From an uncultured Clostridia bacterium (GTDB lineage: Bacteria; Bacillota; Clostridia; Christensenellales; UBA1242): a stretch of DNA of 64,000 nt. Below, piece after piece: positions 1 to 8,927 of this stretch (positions are counted from its first letter, which is position 1; every line of letters starts with the position of its first letter). The DNA is taken from NCBI GenBank assembly GCA_947627545.1, contig CANQWK010000005.1:16377-80376 (forward strand), written 5' to 3'. A model generated the notes under the pieces. It saw nothing but the letters and a program-made list of their open reading frames with translations. It was not told the DNA's origin and ran no database searches. The translations under genes and the position numbers were made by a program.

Positions 1-205
1 ATGAAATATATGGATAAGTTAGCACATCGGTAACTTTATCAATATTTCTAGTTGTTTTATTTAATTGCTTTATTTCTTTTTCATTTACAAAATTTAAATT
101 AACTTGCACACTTTTAGGCAAATTGAATTTATTTACAATTTCATTATAAACTTTATTTAAATTTTCTATTATTGAGCTGTTTTTAAAATTAGATATTAGC
201 AACAT
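1..205 (-). CDS. ybeY: Endoribonuclease YbeY (rRNA maturation), partial, C-terminus outside window
   Basis: Reverse strand from ATG at 205 reads MLLISNFKNSSIIENLNKVYNEIVNKFNLPKSVQVNLNFVNEKEIKQLNKTTRNIDKVTDVLTYPYIS; the 'INxLNxxxRxIDKxTDVLSFP' motif is typical of YbeY; next to yqfD/yqfC as in many Firmicutes. Confidence 0.82.
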   Translation of the reverse strand, partial: MLLISNFKNSSIIENLNKVYNEIVNKFNLPKSVQVNLNFVNEKEIKQLNKTTRNIDKVTDVLTYPYIS

Positions 206-373
206 ATCTTACTCCTTACAATAAATTTAGCATAAAATATTTTTATTTGCAAGTTTTTAAAAACAGCATAAAAAAGATTTTTTAATATAAAAATTTTTAA
301 ATTTTTAAAATTTACATATAAATTTGCAAAAATTTTTGAAAATTTTGTAGTTTTTATATTTTTAAAATTTTTT

Positions 374-1462
374 TTAACAAATATAACTATCTGCTTCCAA
401 ATTAACAATAATTAATAATTCATCTTTTTCAATTACTGCTGAAACATTTTCCTTTAAATTGTCAACATTATTAGGCAGTAATTTATAACTTTCTATTAAT
501 GCCTTTTCCTTTTCGGTTTCTTGCTCTTGTTCAAAATTATGTTTTATTATTTTAGGTGCAAGTTCATAATATTTAATAACATATCTTTTTAAAGGCAGTA
601 AGCATGTAACATTTTCAGTAATTATATTTGTTTCGTAAAATTGAAAATTATTTTTTCTTTTTCCTTTAAATAAATTGAATTTTAAAAATTTATACTCATA
701 GCAAATTAAAGTTTTATTTGTTCGTGCAAGTACCATTTCTTCACTTTTAATTTTTTTGTTATACACTACAAGTACCTTTGCTTTAATTTGCGCAATAGGC
801 TTAACGCTAACCTGTTCTCCATTTGAATTTACATTAAAAGGCAAAACTAAAACATCACCTTTATTAACATAATCGCCGACCTTAACATTAACAGTGCCTG
901 TAATTATATTAATGTCTGTTATTATACCATTATAATCTGCAACTAATGGTTTAAATTCTTCTTCAATATAAACTAACTTTTCACTTAAATTTATTATTAT
1001 ATGTGTTCCTTGTTTTATAACCGACACTTGAGCAATTCTATCGTAATTATTCAACAATATTGTTTCAATATCTTCACTAGATTGTAAATTAATTTTTCCG
1101 GTTTTAATTCCATTATTTTTTAGCACTTGCAAAATTTCTTGTTCTGTTAAATTTTTTGTTCCATAAATTGAAATTTTCCAAGTGTAATTTGATACATACA
1201 TGTAAAATAACATTCCAAAAAACAAAGCTAAAACAATACCTAAATTTGTATATACAAATTTTGAAAAACGCTTTTTTAAATTTAAGGTTTTATCTACTTT
1301 AAAATTTTTTATGTATTTTTTTATTTTATGTTCAAATTTATCTTCCACCTCAAATTTTACATGATTGTGTGAAAACGTTTCTACATTATATAAAGGTATT
1401 TTTTTTAAATGTAAATTTTTTAATAAATTATTGGTGTTGTAACCCATTAAATCAAACTTCAC
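374..1462 (-). CDS. yqfD: Sporulation protein YqfD (GTG start)
   Basis: 362 aa, single TM after a basic N-domain, YqfD-like domain; neighbour of YqfC and YbeY; AAGGA upstream of GTG. Confidence 0.8.
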   Translation of the reverse strand: MKFDLMGYNTNNLLKNLHLKKIPLYNVETFSHNHVKFEVEDKFEHKIKKYIKNFKVDKTLNLKKRFSKFVYTNLGIVLALFFGMLFYMYVSNYTWKISIYGTKNLTEQEILQVLKNNGIKTGKINLQSSEDIETILLNNYDRIAQVSVIKQGTHIIINLSEKLVYIEEEFKPLVADYNGIITDINIITGTVNVKVGDYVNKGDVLVLPFNVNSNGEQVSVKPIAQIKAKVLVVYNKKIKSEEMVLARTNKTLICYEYKFLKFNLFKGKRKNNFQFYETNIITENVTCLLPLKRYVIKYYELAPKIIKHNFEQEQETEKEKALIESYKLLPNNVDNLKENVSAVIEKDELLIIVNLEADSYIC

Positions 1463-1561
1463 AAAAATCCTTTTATTTTTTAATTTTTTAAAATTTAACT
1501 GTATTTTTATAAAATTTTTGCAATTTTATGTTGTTTTTTATAATTTTAAAAAATTTTTTAT

Positions 1562-1816
1562 TTATTTTATATTAATAGATTTTATATTCCCTTCTAAAAC
1601 GCAAATAGATTTATCAAGATAATTAACTTTTAATGCATTCCCTGAAACAATCAACAAGGCTTTATTTAATTGAAACTGCATTTCTTCTTCACCAAAACTA
1701 ACAACCGATTTTAAGCCTTCAATATATAAAAATTTACCACCTAAATTTATAGTTCTATAATTGATTGAAGAGCCTACCTTATTCATTAATTTTTCAATAT
1801 CATTTAACATATTCAT
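1562..1816 (-). CDS. yqfC: YabP/YqfC family sporulation protein
   Basis: 84 aa; 'FLYIEGLKSVVSFGEEEMQFQLNKALLIVSGNALKVNYLDKSICVLEGNIKSI' resembles the YabP/YqfC fold signature; adjacent to yqfD. Confidence 0.8.
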   Translation of the reverse strand: MNMLNDIEKLMNKVGSSINYRTINLGGKFLYIEGLKSVVSFGEEEMQFQLNKALLIVSGNALKVNYLDKSICVLEGNIKSINIK

Positions 1817-1895
1817 AATGAAGTATATGTAAAAAATTTTATAATTAGAATTAATTATAATTTTAGTTTTTAATATCGTTCTGTAAAATTCCTTA

Positions 1896-1924
1896 TAAAA
1901 AATAAAGCGTTTAAACGCTTTACT
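1896..1924 (-). terminator. Rho-independent terminator-like hairpin after ABC-F gene
   Basis: AAAGCGTTTAAACGCTTT palindrome followed on the minus strand by a T-rich run. Confidence 0.6.
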
Positions 1925-3506
1925 TTGAATTTTTCATTTGAGTTTCAACATAACTATCGTAGTCTATTTCATTATCGTATTCTAATGTTTTGTTTATGCG
2001 AATTATGCGATTTGCAACAGTTGATATAATTTCTTCATCGTGAGTTGAAAATATCATGCAGCCATCAAATCTTTCCATGCCTTTATTGAGTGCGGTTATA
2101 CTTTCTAGGTCCAAGTGATTTGTAGGTTCGTCTAGTAATAAGAAATTTCCAGATTGCAACATCATTCGTGCTAGCATGCATCTAACTTTTTCTCCACCTG
2201 ACAAAACTTTGGCTTGCTTATCTGCCTCTTCTCCGCTAAATAACATTCTGCCTAACCAACTACGCAAGAATGTAGCATCATTTTCTTTTGTATATTGACC
2301 AATCCATTCAACTAGCGACAAATTGCAATTTTCAAAAAATGCATTATTATTTTGCGGTAAGTATGTTTGTGTTATGGTTTTACCCCACCTAACTTCACCT
2401 TTATAATCATTATCTACGCCTGCAAGAATATCAAACAGTGCGGTTACAACATTACTATTATCGCTCATAATTGCAATTTTGTTATCAGGGCGAACGGTAA
2501 ACGAAACATTTTCAAATAAACCAGGTTTAGTAAGATTTTTAACAAAAAGAATATCATTGCCTATGCGTTGTTCAAATTTGAAATCAATATATGGATATTT
2601 TCTACTTGAAGGCTTAATATCGTCAATTGTTAAGCGTTCTAATTCTTTCTTTCGGCTTGTTGCTTGTTTAGATTTTGAAGCATTTGCTGAAAACCTTGCA
2701 ATAAATTCTTGTAATTCTTTTGCGCGTTGTTCTGCTTTTTTATTTTGTTCTTTTTGTTGTTTTAAAGCTAATTGGCTGCTTTCATACCAAAAGTCATAAT
2801 TGCCAATATATAAATTAATTTTGCCATAATCTATATCACAAATATGCGTGCAAACTTTATTTAAAAAATGGCGGTTGTGGCTAACTATAATAATTGTGTT
2901 TTGAAAATTTAAAATGAAATCTTCAAGCCAACGAATTGTTTTTACATCCAAATTGTTGGTTGGTTCATCTAAAATTAAATTGTCAGGGTTTGAAAACAAT
3001 GCCTGAGCAAGCAAAACTTTTACTTTTATTTTGCTATCTACATTTGCCATTAACTCATTGTGCAATTCTTTTGGAATATTTAAAGAATTTAGTAAATTTT
3101 CCGCATCACTTTCGGCGTCCCAGCCATTAAGTTCCATGAATTCCGCTTCAAGTTCACCCAATTTTACACCGTCTTCCTCAGTAAAGTCGGCTTTTTGATA
3201 ATATTTTTCTTTTTCGTCCATAATTTGAACAAGGCGTTTATGCCCCATTAATACAGTACGAAGAACGGTGTATTCGTTATATTTTTCTTGGTTTTGTTCT
3301 AGAACAGATAGGCGTTCTTTTGCAGGAATTGTTACATCGCCTTTGTTAGGCTCTAATTCACCTGAAAGAACTTTCATAAAAGTTGATTTTCCTGCACCAT
3401 TTGCACCTATTACTCCATAGCAGTTACCCTTTGTAAATTTTAAATTTACTTCATCAAAAAGTTTTCTGCTGCCAAATTGAACTGCCACATTATTTACAGA
3501 TATCAT
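1920..3506 (-). CDS. ABC-F family ATP-binding protein (YbiT/YkpA-like)
   Basis: 528 aa, two NBDs; Walker A GANGAGKS and two DEPTN.LD Walker B motifs; ABC-F linker; SD AGGAG. Confidence 0.9.
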   Translation of the reverse strand: MISVNNVAVQFGSRKLFDEVNLKFTKGNCYGVIGANGAGKSTFMKVLSGELEPNKGDVTIPAKERLSVLEQNQEKYNEYTVLRTVLMGHKRLVQIMDEKEKYYQKADFTEEDGVKLGELEAEFMELNGWDAESDAENLLNSLNIPKELHNELMANVDSKIKVKVLLAQALFSNPDNLILDEPTNNLDVKTIRWLEDFILNFQNTIIIVSHNRHFLNKVCTHICDIDYGKINLYIGNYDFWYESSQLALKQQKEQNKKAEQRAKELQEFIARFSANASKSKQATSRKKELERLTIDDIKPSSRKYPYIDFKFEQRIGNDILFVKNLTKPGLFENVSFTVRPDNKIAIMSDNSNVVTALFDILAGVDNDYKGEVRWGKTITQTYLPQNNNAFFENCNLSLVEWIGQYTKENDATFLRSWLGRMLFSGEEADKQAKVLSGGEKVRCMLARMMLQSGNFLLLDEPTNHLDLESITALNKGMERFDGCMIFSTHDEEIISTVANRIIRINKTLEYDNEIDYDSYVETQMKNSK

Positions 3507-3689
3507 AATTTCTCCTAATAAAAATAATTAAAATACAAATTTAAGCAATAATTAAATTTAAAAGTTTTAAATAAAATTTAAAGTTTTAAAAAATTTAAAT
3601 CGATATAAAATTTTTAAATAAAAAAATCGCTTAAAAATTACAACTAATATAATTTAGCATAAAATAATTTTTTTTGCAATAGTTATAAC

Positions 3690-4316
3690 CTATTTTTTGC
3701 GATTTAAAATTTTATTATAAATTAAAATGTTTGTTATTGTTAAGGCTAAGCCCAAAATTAAACCTGCCAAAAGGTCGCTAACAAAATGAACTCCTAAATA
3801 TGCCCTTGTGTATGCAACAATTAAAGTTAATGCAGACAAAGATATTGCAAGGAAAATTTTTAATGGTTTATTTTTTAAATATTTAAAGGCAAAATAAATT
3901 AAAACAGCAAACACTGCCATTGAAAGCATTGCGTGTGCCGATGGAAAACTAAAACCTGTTTCTGCAATATCTGCTACATTTTGTGGGCGAGCCCTTCTTA
4001 CTATATATTTTATAATAACAATTAGTAAACTAGACAAACACAAATTTGCAATTGCAAACAATCCGTCTTTTTTATGTTTTGTAAAAATTAAAAATAAAAC
4101 TGTTATTAATGCTAAAACATATATTGAGCCTATATGCGTTATAACTTTAAAAAATTTTGTTACAAAATTAGTGCGATGTTTGGCAATGTAAGGAATAAAT
4201 TTATCAATTTTAAAATTATATTTGCAAAGAACTAAAATCATAATTACAAAAAACATTGCAAAAAGCATTGCCAAAATTAATGATAATATTAAATTTTTTG
4301 TTTTTTTATTGTTCAT
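3690..4316 (-). CDS. PAP2-family phosphatase (membrane)
   Basis: KYIVRRARP ... PSAHA ... RAYLGVHFVSDLLAG matches the three PAP2 motifs; multiple TM helices. Confidence 0.88.
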   Translation of the reverse strand: MNNKKTKNLILSLILAMLFAMFFVIMILVLCKYNFKIDKFIPYIAKHRTNFVTKFFKVITHIGSIYVLALITVLFLIFTKHKKDGLFAIANLCLSSLLIVIIKYIVRRARPQNVADIAETGFSFPSAHAMLSMAVFAVLIYFAFKYLKNKPLKIFLAISLSALTLIVAYTRAYLGVHFVSDLLAGLILGLALTITNILIYNKILNRKK

Positions 4317-4399
4317 TAGTTTAATCCTCCGTTTGAATGTTTTTTTGTTTAATTTTGGGTAAAAATTATAATGTTTTGCTTCAACTTAAATTGAATTAC

Positions 4400-4549
4400 T
4401 TATAATTCCTTAGTTTTTACAGGATTTTTTGCAATGGGTTTTTTAGGTTTTTTAGATGTTTCTTCGTTTGGCAAAGGTTTTTTGCGTGAAAGATAAATTG
4501 ATGTTCTTGAAATATCTGCATTAGATTTAACATGTTTTTTTTGTTCCAT
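4400..4549 (-). CDS. Small Lys/Pro-rich hypothetical protein (49 aa), missing from ORF track
   Basis: MEQKKHVKSNADISRTSIYLSRKKPLPNEETSKKPKKPIAKNPVKTKEL*; AGGAGAAT SD immediately upstream. Confidence 0.55.
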   Translation of the reverse strand: MEQKKHVKSNADISRTSIYLSRKKPLPNEETSKKPKKPIAKNPVKTKEL

Positions 4550-4570
4550 AAAATTCTCCTATCTATTTAA

Positions 4571-5005
4571 TTACCTATTTATAAATTTACGAACACCATC
4601 AAAATTATTGCAATCGGTGTGTTGAGTAAAGTAAACCAAGCAAGCCATTGAATTTACTTCTAGCAAAACATCAAGCGCAACTTGAACAATATCTTTTGTT
4701 GAAATTTCCTGTTTTTGAAGTGCAAAAAGTTGATTTTCAATTTTACTTACAATTTGCTCTACCGGAATAGAAATATCTGCACAATAGGTTGCGTAAACTA
4801 TGCTTTCTTTTAATTTTTCAACTTTAAATGGCTCTCTTACATTATCTACATTTGTAACAACCATAGGATTATTTTCAACTGTTTCATAAGTTGTAAACCT
4901 TTTACCGCACGCAAGACACTCCCTACGCCTGCGAATAGAACTATCTTTTAAATAACGACTATCAACAACTTTACTTTCGCTGTTACCACAAAAAATACAT
5001 TTCAT
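4571..5005 (-). CDS. nrdR: Transcriptional repressor NrdR
   Basis: MKCIFCGNSESKVVDSRYLKDSSIRRRRECLACGKRFTTYE zinc ribbon plus ATP-cone. Confidence 0.97.
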   Translation of the reverse strand: MKCIFCGNSESKVVDSRYLKDSSIRRRRECLACGKRFTTYETVENNPMVVTNVDNVREPFKVEKLKESIVYATYCADISIPVEQIVSKIENQLFALQKQEISTKDIVQVALDVLLEVNSMACLVYFTQHTDCNNFDGVRKFINR

Positions 5006-5177
5006 AATATCTCCTTTTGTTCGATATTATTATTGCACAATTTGGCAGAAAATACAAACATTTTTAATTGATTTTTATAAATTTTAAAAATTTTGTTTAT
5101 GTACTTTGCTCTGCATGTTGTGTTAAAATATAAAAATAGTAACATTATATAGAAACAATAAGTAAAAACTTTTAAAA

Positions 5178-5438
5178 TTAAAGCAAAGTTGAAAAGAAAT
5201 CTTTAATGTCAAAACCTATTTTAATGCCGTGCATTAAAGCAAATTCACGTTCTTTATTAATTAGAATTTCCAACTTGTCTTTAATTAAAAATTTATAGTT
5301 ATCTAACAACATAGAATTTTCTTTTAAGATGTTTTTAAGTTGATTTTCAAGTTTTGTAATCTCCATAATATTAACACATTCGTCTATTTTTTCTTCAACT
5401 GGAAAAGAATTATAGAACAAATCAAAAATGTAACTCAT
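5178..5438 (-). CDS. Small hypothetical protein, divergent from XRE regulator
   Basis: Best start is internal M5 (MSYIFDLF...), preceded by GGAGG; consensus promoter TTGACA-17-TATAAT just upstream. Confidence 0.65.
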   Translation of the reverse strand: MSYIFDLFYNSFPVEEKIDECVNIMEITKLENQLKNILKENSMLLDNYKFLIKDKLEILINKEREFALMHGIKIGFDIKDFFSTLL

Positions 5439-5454
5439 TTTTACCTCCATAGTT

Positions 5455-5483
5455 ATTATAGACCTAAAATCTTAAAATGTCAA
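5455..5483 (-). promoter_or_regulatory. Consensus sigma-A-type promoter, -35 TTGACA (5483-5478), -10 TATAAT (5460-5455), 17-nt spacer
   Basis: Direct reading; spacer contains operator-like repeat GACCTAAAATCT. Confidence 0.8.
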
Positions 5484-5533
5484 TCGAATAGACCTAAAAT
5501 CTAAATTTTAAATAATATTTTTAGATTTTAGGT
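5461..5533. repeat. Three operator-like copies of GACCTAAAATCT (5461-5472, 5491-5502, inverted variant AGATTTTAGGT at 5523-5533)
   Basis: Two exact 12-mers 30 bp apart plus one inverted 11-bp match, all within the divergent intergenic region. Confidence 0.75.
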
Positions 5534-5544
5534 ATAGTATTTTT

Positions 5545-5823
5545 ATGGAGTTTAGGTTTATTTTAAAAGATTTATTAGATGAAAATAATTTAACAATAAA
5601 TGAATTTGCAAATAAAATGAAAATTAAAAATTCATCAATTGTGTATGGTTGGCTAAAAGGTGATTATATTCCAAAATTAGATAAATTGAATGAAATTGCA
5701 AATTTATTCAATTGTTCAATTGACTATTTATTAGGTAGAACTGAAAATATTGATATAGTAAGCCCTAAAAGTATAAAACCTTTATGTGAAAATTTAACTA
5801 AAATATTGGCAGATAAAAAATAA
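5545..5823 (+). CDS. XRE-family HTH transcriptional regulator
   Basis: LKDLLDENNLTINEFANKMKIKNSSIVYGWLKGDYIPKLDKLNEIANLFNCSIDYLLGRTEN; canonical HTH_3. Confidence 0.92.
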   Translation: MEFRFILKDLLDENNLTINEFANKMKIKNSSIVYGWLKGDYIPKLDKLNEIANLFNCSIDYLLGRTENIDIVSPKSIKPLCENLTKILADKK

Positions 5824-5840
5824 GTAGATATAAATTAAAA

Positions 5841-5972
5841 AATGATAAAGTAATTTCAAACGGATTAGATTATTCAATATTCAATTGCAAGTATATGCCA
5901 AATGCTAGTACTTTAATTAAACTTGCAGATTATTTAGGAGTTAGTGTTGATTATTTGGTTGGAAGAATTTAA
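5841..5972 (+). pseudogene. Remnant of a second XRE HTH protein (C-terminal half only)
   Basis: Reading frame gives ...KYMPNASTLIKLADYLGVSVDYLVGRI*; N-terminal half missing, upstream in-frame stops. Confidence 0.7.
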
Positions 5973-6043
5973 TAATTTTTAATATAGATTATTTTAAATT
6001 AAATGAATAAAAAATAAATTATAAAATTAGATAAAATGAATAG

Positions 6044-6069
6044 AAAAATAGGCATAACGCCTATTTTTT
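6044..6069. terminator. Bidirectional terminator-like hairpin
   Basis: AAAAATAGGCATAACGCCTATTTTTT. Confidence 0.7.
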
Positions 6070-6391
6070 AATATGGAACTTGTTTATTATCAAATGATAT
6101 TACATTTTGATTTTTGCGTTTTGGAGGAGGTGGTGGAGGAGGATTTTCATTTACATATAATTCAACCAAAATTACATCTACCCCAATTTTGCAAACGCAA
6201 TTAAACGGAATAAATAAATCTTTATTCCCCTTAAACATCCCCCAAAAGCCGCAATTTGGCTGTGGCACAATAAACCCAAGAGCATTTGCAGTAACAACAT
6301 CAAAAATGATGTCGGTAATATGCCCCAAACATTTGCCGTCAACCGTGTTTATAACTTGCTTTCGCTTTAATTCTAGGAAAGAAGCTTCCAT
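6068..6391 (-). CDS. YlmC/YmxH family PRC-barrel protein with Pro7 C-terminal tract
   Basis: LKRKQVINTVDGKCLGHITDIIFDVVTANALGFIVP... pattern of YlmC/YmxH; unusual PPPPPPPKRK tail. Confidence 0.75.
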   Translation of the reverse strand: MEASFLELKRKQVINTVDGKCLGHITDIIFDVVTANALGFIVPQPNCGFWGMFKGNKDLFIPFNCVCKIGVDVILVELYVNENPPPPPPPKRKNQNVISFDNKQVPY

Positions 6392-6500
6392 ATTTTAAAA
6401 TATGAAATAATTTGTAAAAAGTTGTCAAAAAAGTTAAGTTTATTAATCTTAAATTAAACTTTGTAATTTTTTCTATTAATAAAGTAATAAAAATTTTTTA

Positions 6501-8927
6501 CTAATTTAAATATAAGCCAACTTCTTTTAGTGTGATTTTAGATTTTTTAATTAATGGTTTGCATGCGCTTGTGCGAGTTTGAATTGGAATATCGTTTACA
6601 TCTACTGTTTGAATGTTTCCGTCTTTATCGGCTAGCACCACTTCTCCCGTTACAATTGGAGATATTATTGAGAAAATTTGTTCTTTGCCTGTTATTATTT
6701 TTAAGCCTTTGCGATTTCTTGCCCCCACAGGAATTTCGTTTAAACTGAATTTTTTAGCTGACGCATCGTTTGTTACAACTAATAATCTATCTAATGTGTT
6801 AACTTGGCTTGCAAACATTACTTTTGCATTATCGTTTAGGCTCATGCCTATAACTCCGCCGCTATTGCGTTTTGTAACAGGCACGGATTTATATTCTACA
6901 TTAACTGCCATACCGTCAGTTGCCACCATTAAAATTGAAGGAGTGTTATCGTTAATTTGCACCGAAACTACTCGGTCAAAATCTTTAAGTTTTAAGGCTA
7001 TTGAGCCGGATTTTAAATCGGCATATTCGCTTGTTTCTATGCGTTTTATAAAGCCGTCTTGTGTGGTTATAATTAATTCGGCTGCTTGTTTTAGTTCATT
7101 TTCATCAAATAAAGCAACAACTTTTTCTTTTGTTTCGGCGTTTGTTATTTGGCTGAATGCCGTGCCTTTTGTGTTGAATTTAGAATTTGGAATATCTCTA
7201 ACATTTAGGCGGAAGAAATTTCCAAAATTTGTAAACAAGCAAACCGCACTATTCATGCTGGTGTGAACAACTGCTTTATGAAGTGCGTTAATATTATCAT
7301 ATTTATAATTTGGACTAGCGTTTTGAATTTGTTTTATGTCTAGCGTTTTTAACCTTAAACCATCGTTTGTAACCGCCACCGCACATTCGGTATCTAGCAA
7401 TTTTTCTATAGGTGTTACATCGTAAGATTCAAATGATGAAACAATTTTGGTTTTTCTTGGTGTAGCATATTTGTCTTTAATTTGTTTTAATTCCTTTTTA
7501 ATTACGCCATATTGTTTTGCTTTGCTGTTTAAAATTGCTGTTAATTCGGCAATTAATTTTTTTAGGTCTTCCAACTCTTGTTTTAATTTTTCAACTTCCA
7601 AGTTTGTTAATCGGCTTAAACGCATATCTAAAATTGCTTGTGTTTGAATGTCGGTTAAATTAAAGCGTTCCATTAATCTTGTTTTAGCATCAGCTGTTGA
7701 TTTTGATGTTTTAATAATTTTAACAACTTCATCTATGTTTTTAATTGCAACGCATAAGCCTTCCACTATGTGAGCGCGAGCTTTGGCTTTATCTAGGTCG
7801 TACTGAGTTCTTCTTACAATAACATCTAGTTGAAATTTGATATAATAATTTAAATAATCTAGCAAGCCAAGTTGTTTTGGGCTGCCATCTGCAATTGCAA
7901 CAACATTATAGTTAAAATTAAGTTGCATATCGGTGTGTTTAAGCAAAATTGCAATAATGTTATCAACATCTGCATCTTTTTTAACCTGAATAACTGCACG
8001 CATTCCTTGTTTATCGCTTTCGTCCTGAATTGCGGAAATGTCGGCAAGTTCATCTTTCATTTTATCTTTTAATTCATTAACCGAACGTAAAAATTCCGCC
8101 TTATTAACTTGATAAGGCAACTCGGTAATAACTATGTTTGTTTTGCCATTTTTTTCATCTTCTAAATGGAAAACTGCACGCATTTGCACTTTGCCTCTAC
8201 CATTTAGGTAGGCTTCTACCATATCACTAGATTTGCAAACCATGCCGCCGGTTGGGAAATCTGGACCTTTAATTATTTCTAACATTTGATTTAGGCTGAT
8301 GTTTGGATTGTCTATATATGCAATGCAACCATCTATCATTTCGCCTAAATTATGAGTTGGAATGTTAGTTGCTAAGCCAACCGCTATGCCTGATGCTCCA
8401 TTAACAAATAGGTTTGGGAAGCGTCCTGTTAAATAATCCGGCTCTTTTAATGTATCATCAAAATTGAATGAGTAAGTAACTGTGTCTTTATCTAAGTCTT
8501 TCATCAATTCCAAGGCAAGAGGAGAAAGGCGAACTTCGGTGTAACGCATAGCTGCAGCAGGGTCGCCATCAATAGAGCCAAAGTTACCATGACCATTTAC
8601 CAAACATTCACCCATTACAAAATCTTGTGCCATTCTTACCATTGCACCATAAACCGAACTATCTCCGTGTGGGTGGAATTTGCCTAGTGTATCTCCAACA
8701 ATACGAGCAGATTTTTTAAAAGGTTTATCTGGAGTAACGCCAAGTTCTAGCATATCAAACAGAATGCGGCGCTGAACGGGTTTTAAGCCATCTTCAACAC
8801 GAGGCAAGGCTCGGTCCATAATAACATATTCACTATAAGGCAACATTGAAATTGACATAATTTCTTCAACAGTTTTTTCAATTAAATTACCTGTTTGTTG
8901 AAGTTCTACTTTCTTTTTTCTGTCCAT
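6501..8927 (-). CDS. Type IIA DNA topoisomerase subunit A (ParC/GyrA)
   Basis: [29 protein letters not shown], active-site AAAMRYTE; no canonical QRRGGKG GyrA box seen, so ParC-like assignment favoured but not proven. Confidence 0.93.
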   Translation of the reverse strand: MDRKKKVELQQTGNLIEKTVEEIMSISMLPYSEYVIMDRALPRVEDGLKPVQRRILFDMLELGVTPDKPFKKSARIVGDTLGKFHPHGDSSVYGAMVRMAQDFVMGECLVNGHGNFGSIDGDPAAAMRYTEVRLSPLALELMKDLDKDTVTYSFNFDDTLKEPDYLTGRFPNLFVNGASGIAVGLATNIPTHNLGEMIDGCIAYIDNPNISLNQMLEIIKGPDFPTGGMVCKSSDMVEAYLNGRGKVQMRAVFHLEDEKNGKTNIVITELPYQVNKAEFLRSVNELKDKMKDELADISAIQDESDKQGMRAVIQVKKDADVDNIIAILLKHTDMQLNFNYNVVAIADGSPKQLGLLDYLNYYIKFQLDVIVRRTQYDLDKAKARAHIVEGLCVAIKNIDEVVKIIKTSKSTADAKTRLMERFNLTDIQTQAILDMRLSRLTNLEVEKLKQELEDLKKLIAELTAILNSKAKQYGVIKKELKQIKDKYATPRKTKIVSSFESYDVTPIEKLLDTECAVAVTNDGLRLKTLDIKQIQNASPNYKYDNINALHKAVVHTSMNSAVCLFTNFGNFFRLNVRDIPNSKFNTKGTAFSQITNAETKEKVVALFDENELKQAAELIITTQDGFIKRIETSEYADLKSGSIALKLKDFDRVVSVQINDNTPSILMVATDGMAVNVEYKSVPVTKRNSGGVIGMSLNDNAKVMFASQVNTLDRLLVVTNDASAKKFSLNEIPVGARNRKGLKIITGKEQIFSIISPIVTGEVVLADKDGNIQTVDVNDIPIQTRTSACKPLIKKSKITLKEVGLYLN

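Noticed and set aside
196-408. 70-aa minus-strand ORF between ybeY and yqfD
   Set aside because: Phe/Lys/Asn/Ile low-complexity translation of AT-rich intergenic DNA and overlaps both genes
6114-6398. 94-aa plus-strand ORF with Gly7 tract
   Set aside because: Gly run is the reverse complement of the Pro7 tail of the real minus-strand gene
6613-7266. 217-aa plus-strand ORF antisense to topoisomerase subunit A
   Set aside because: Mirror of a strongly conserved CDS, no SD, no recognisable domain; typical antisense ORF in AT-rich DNA
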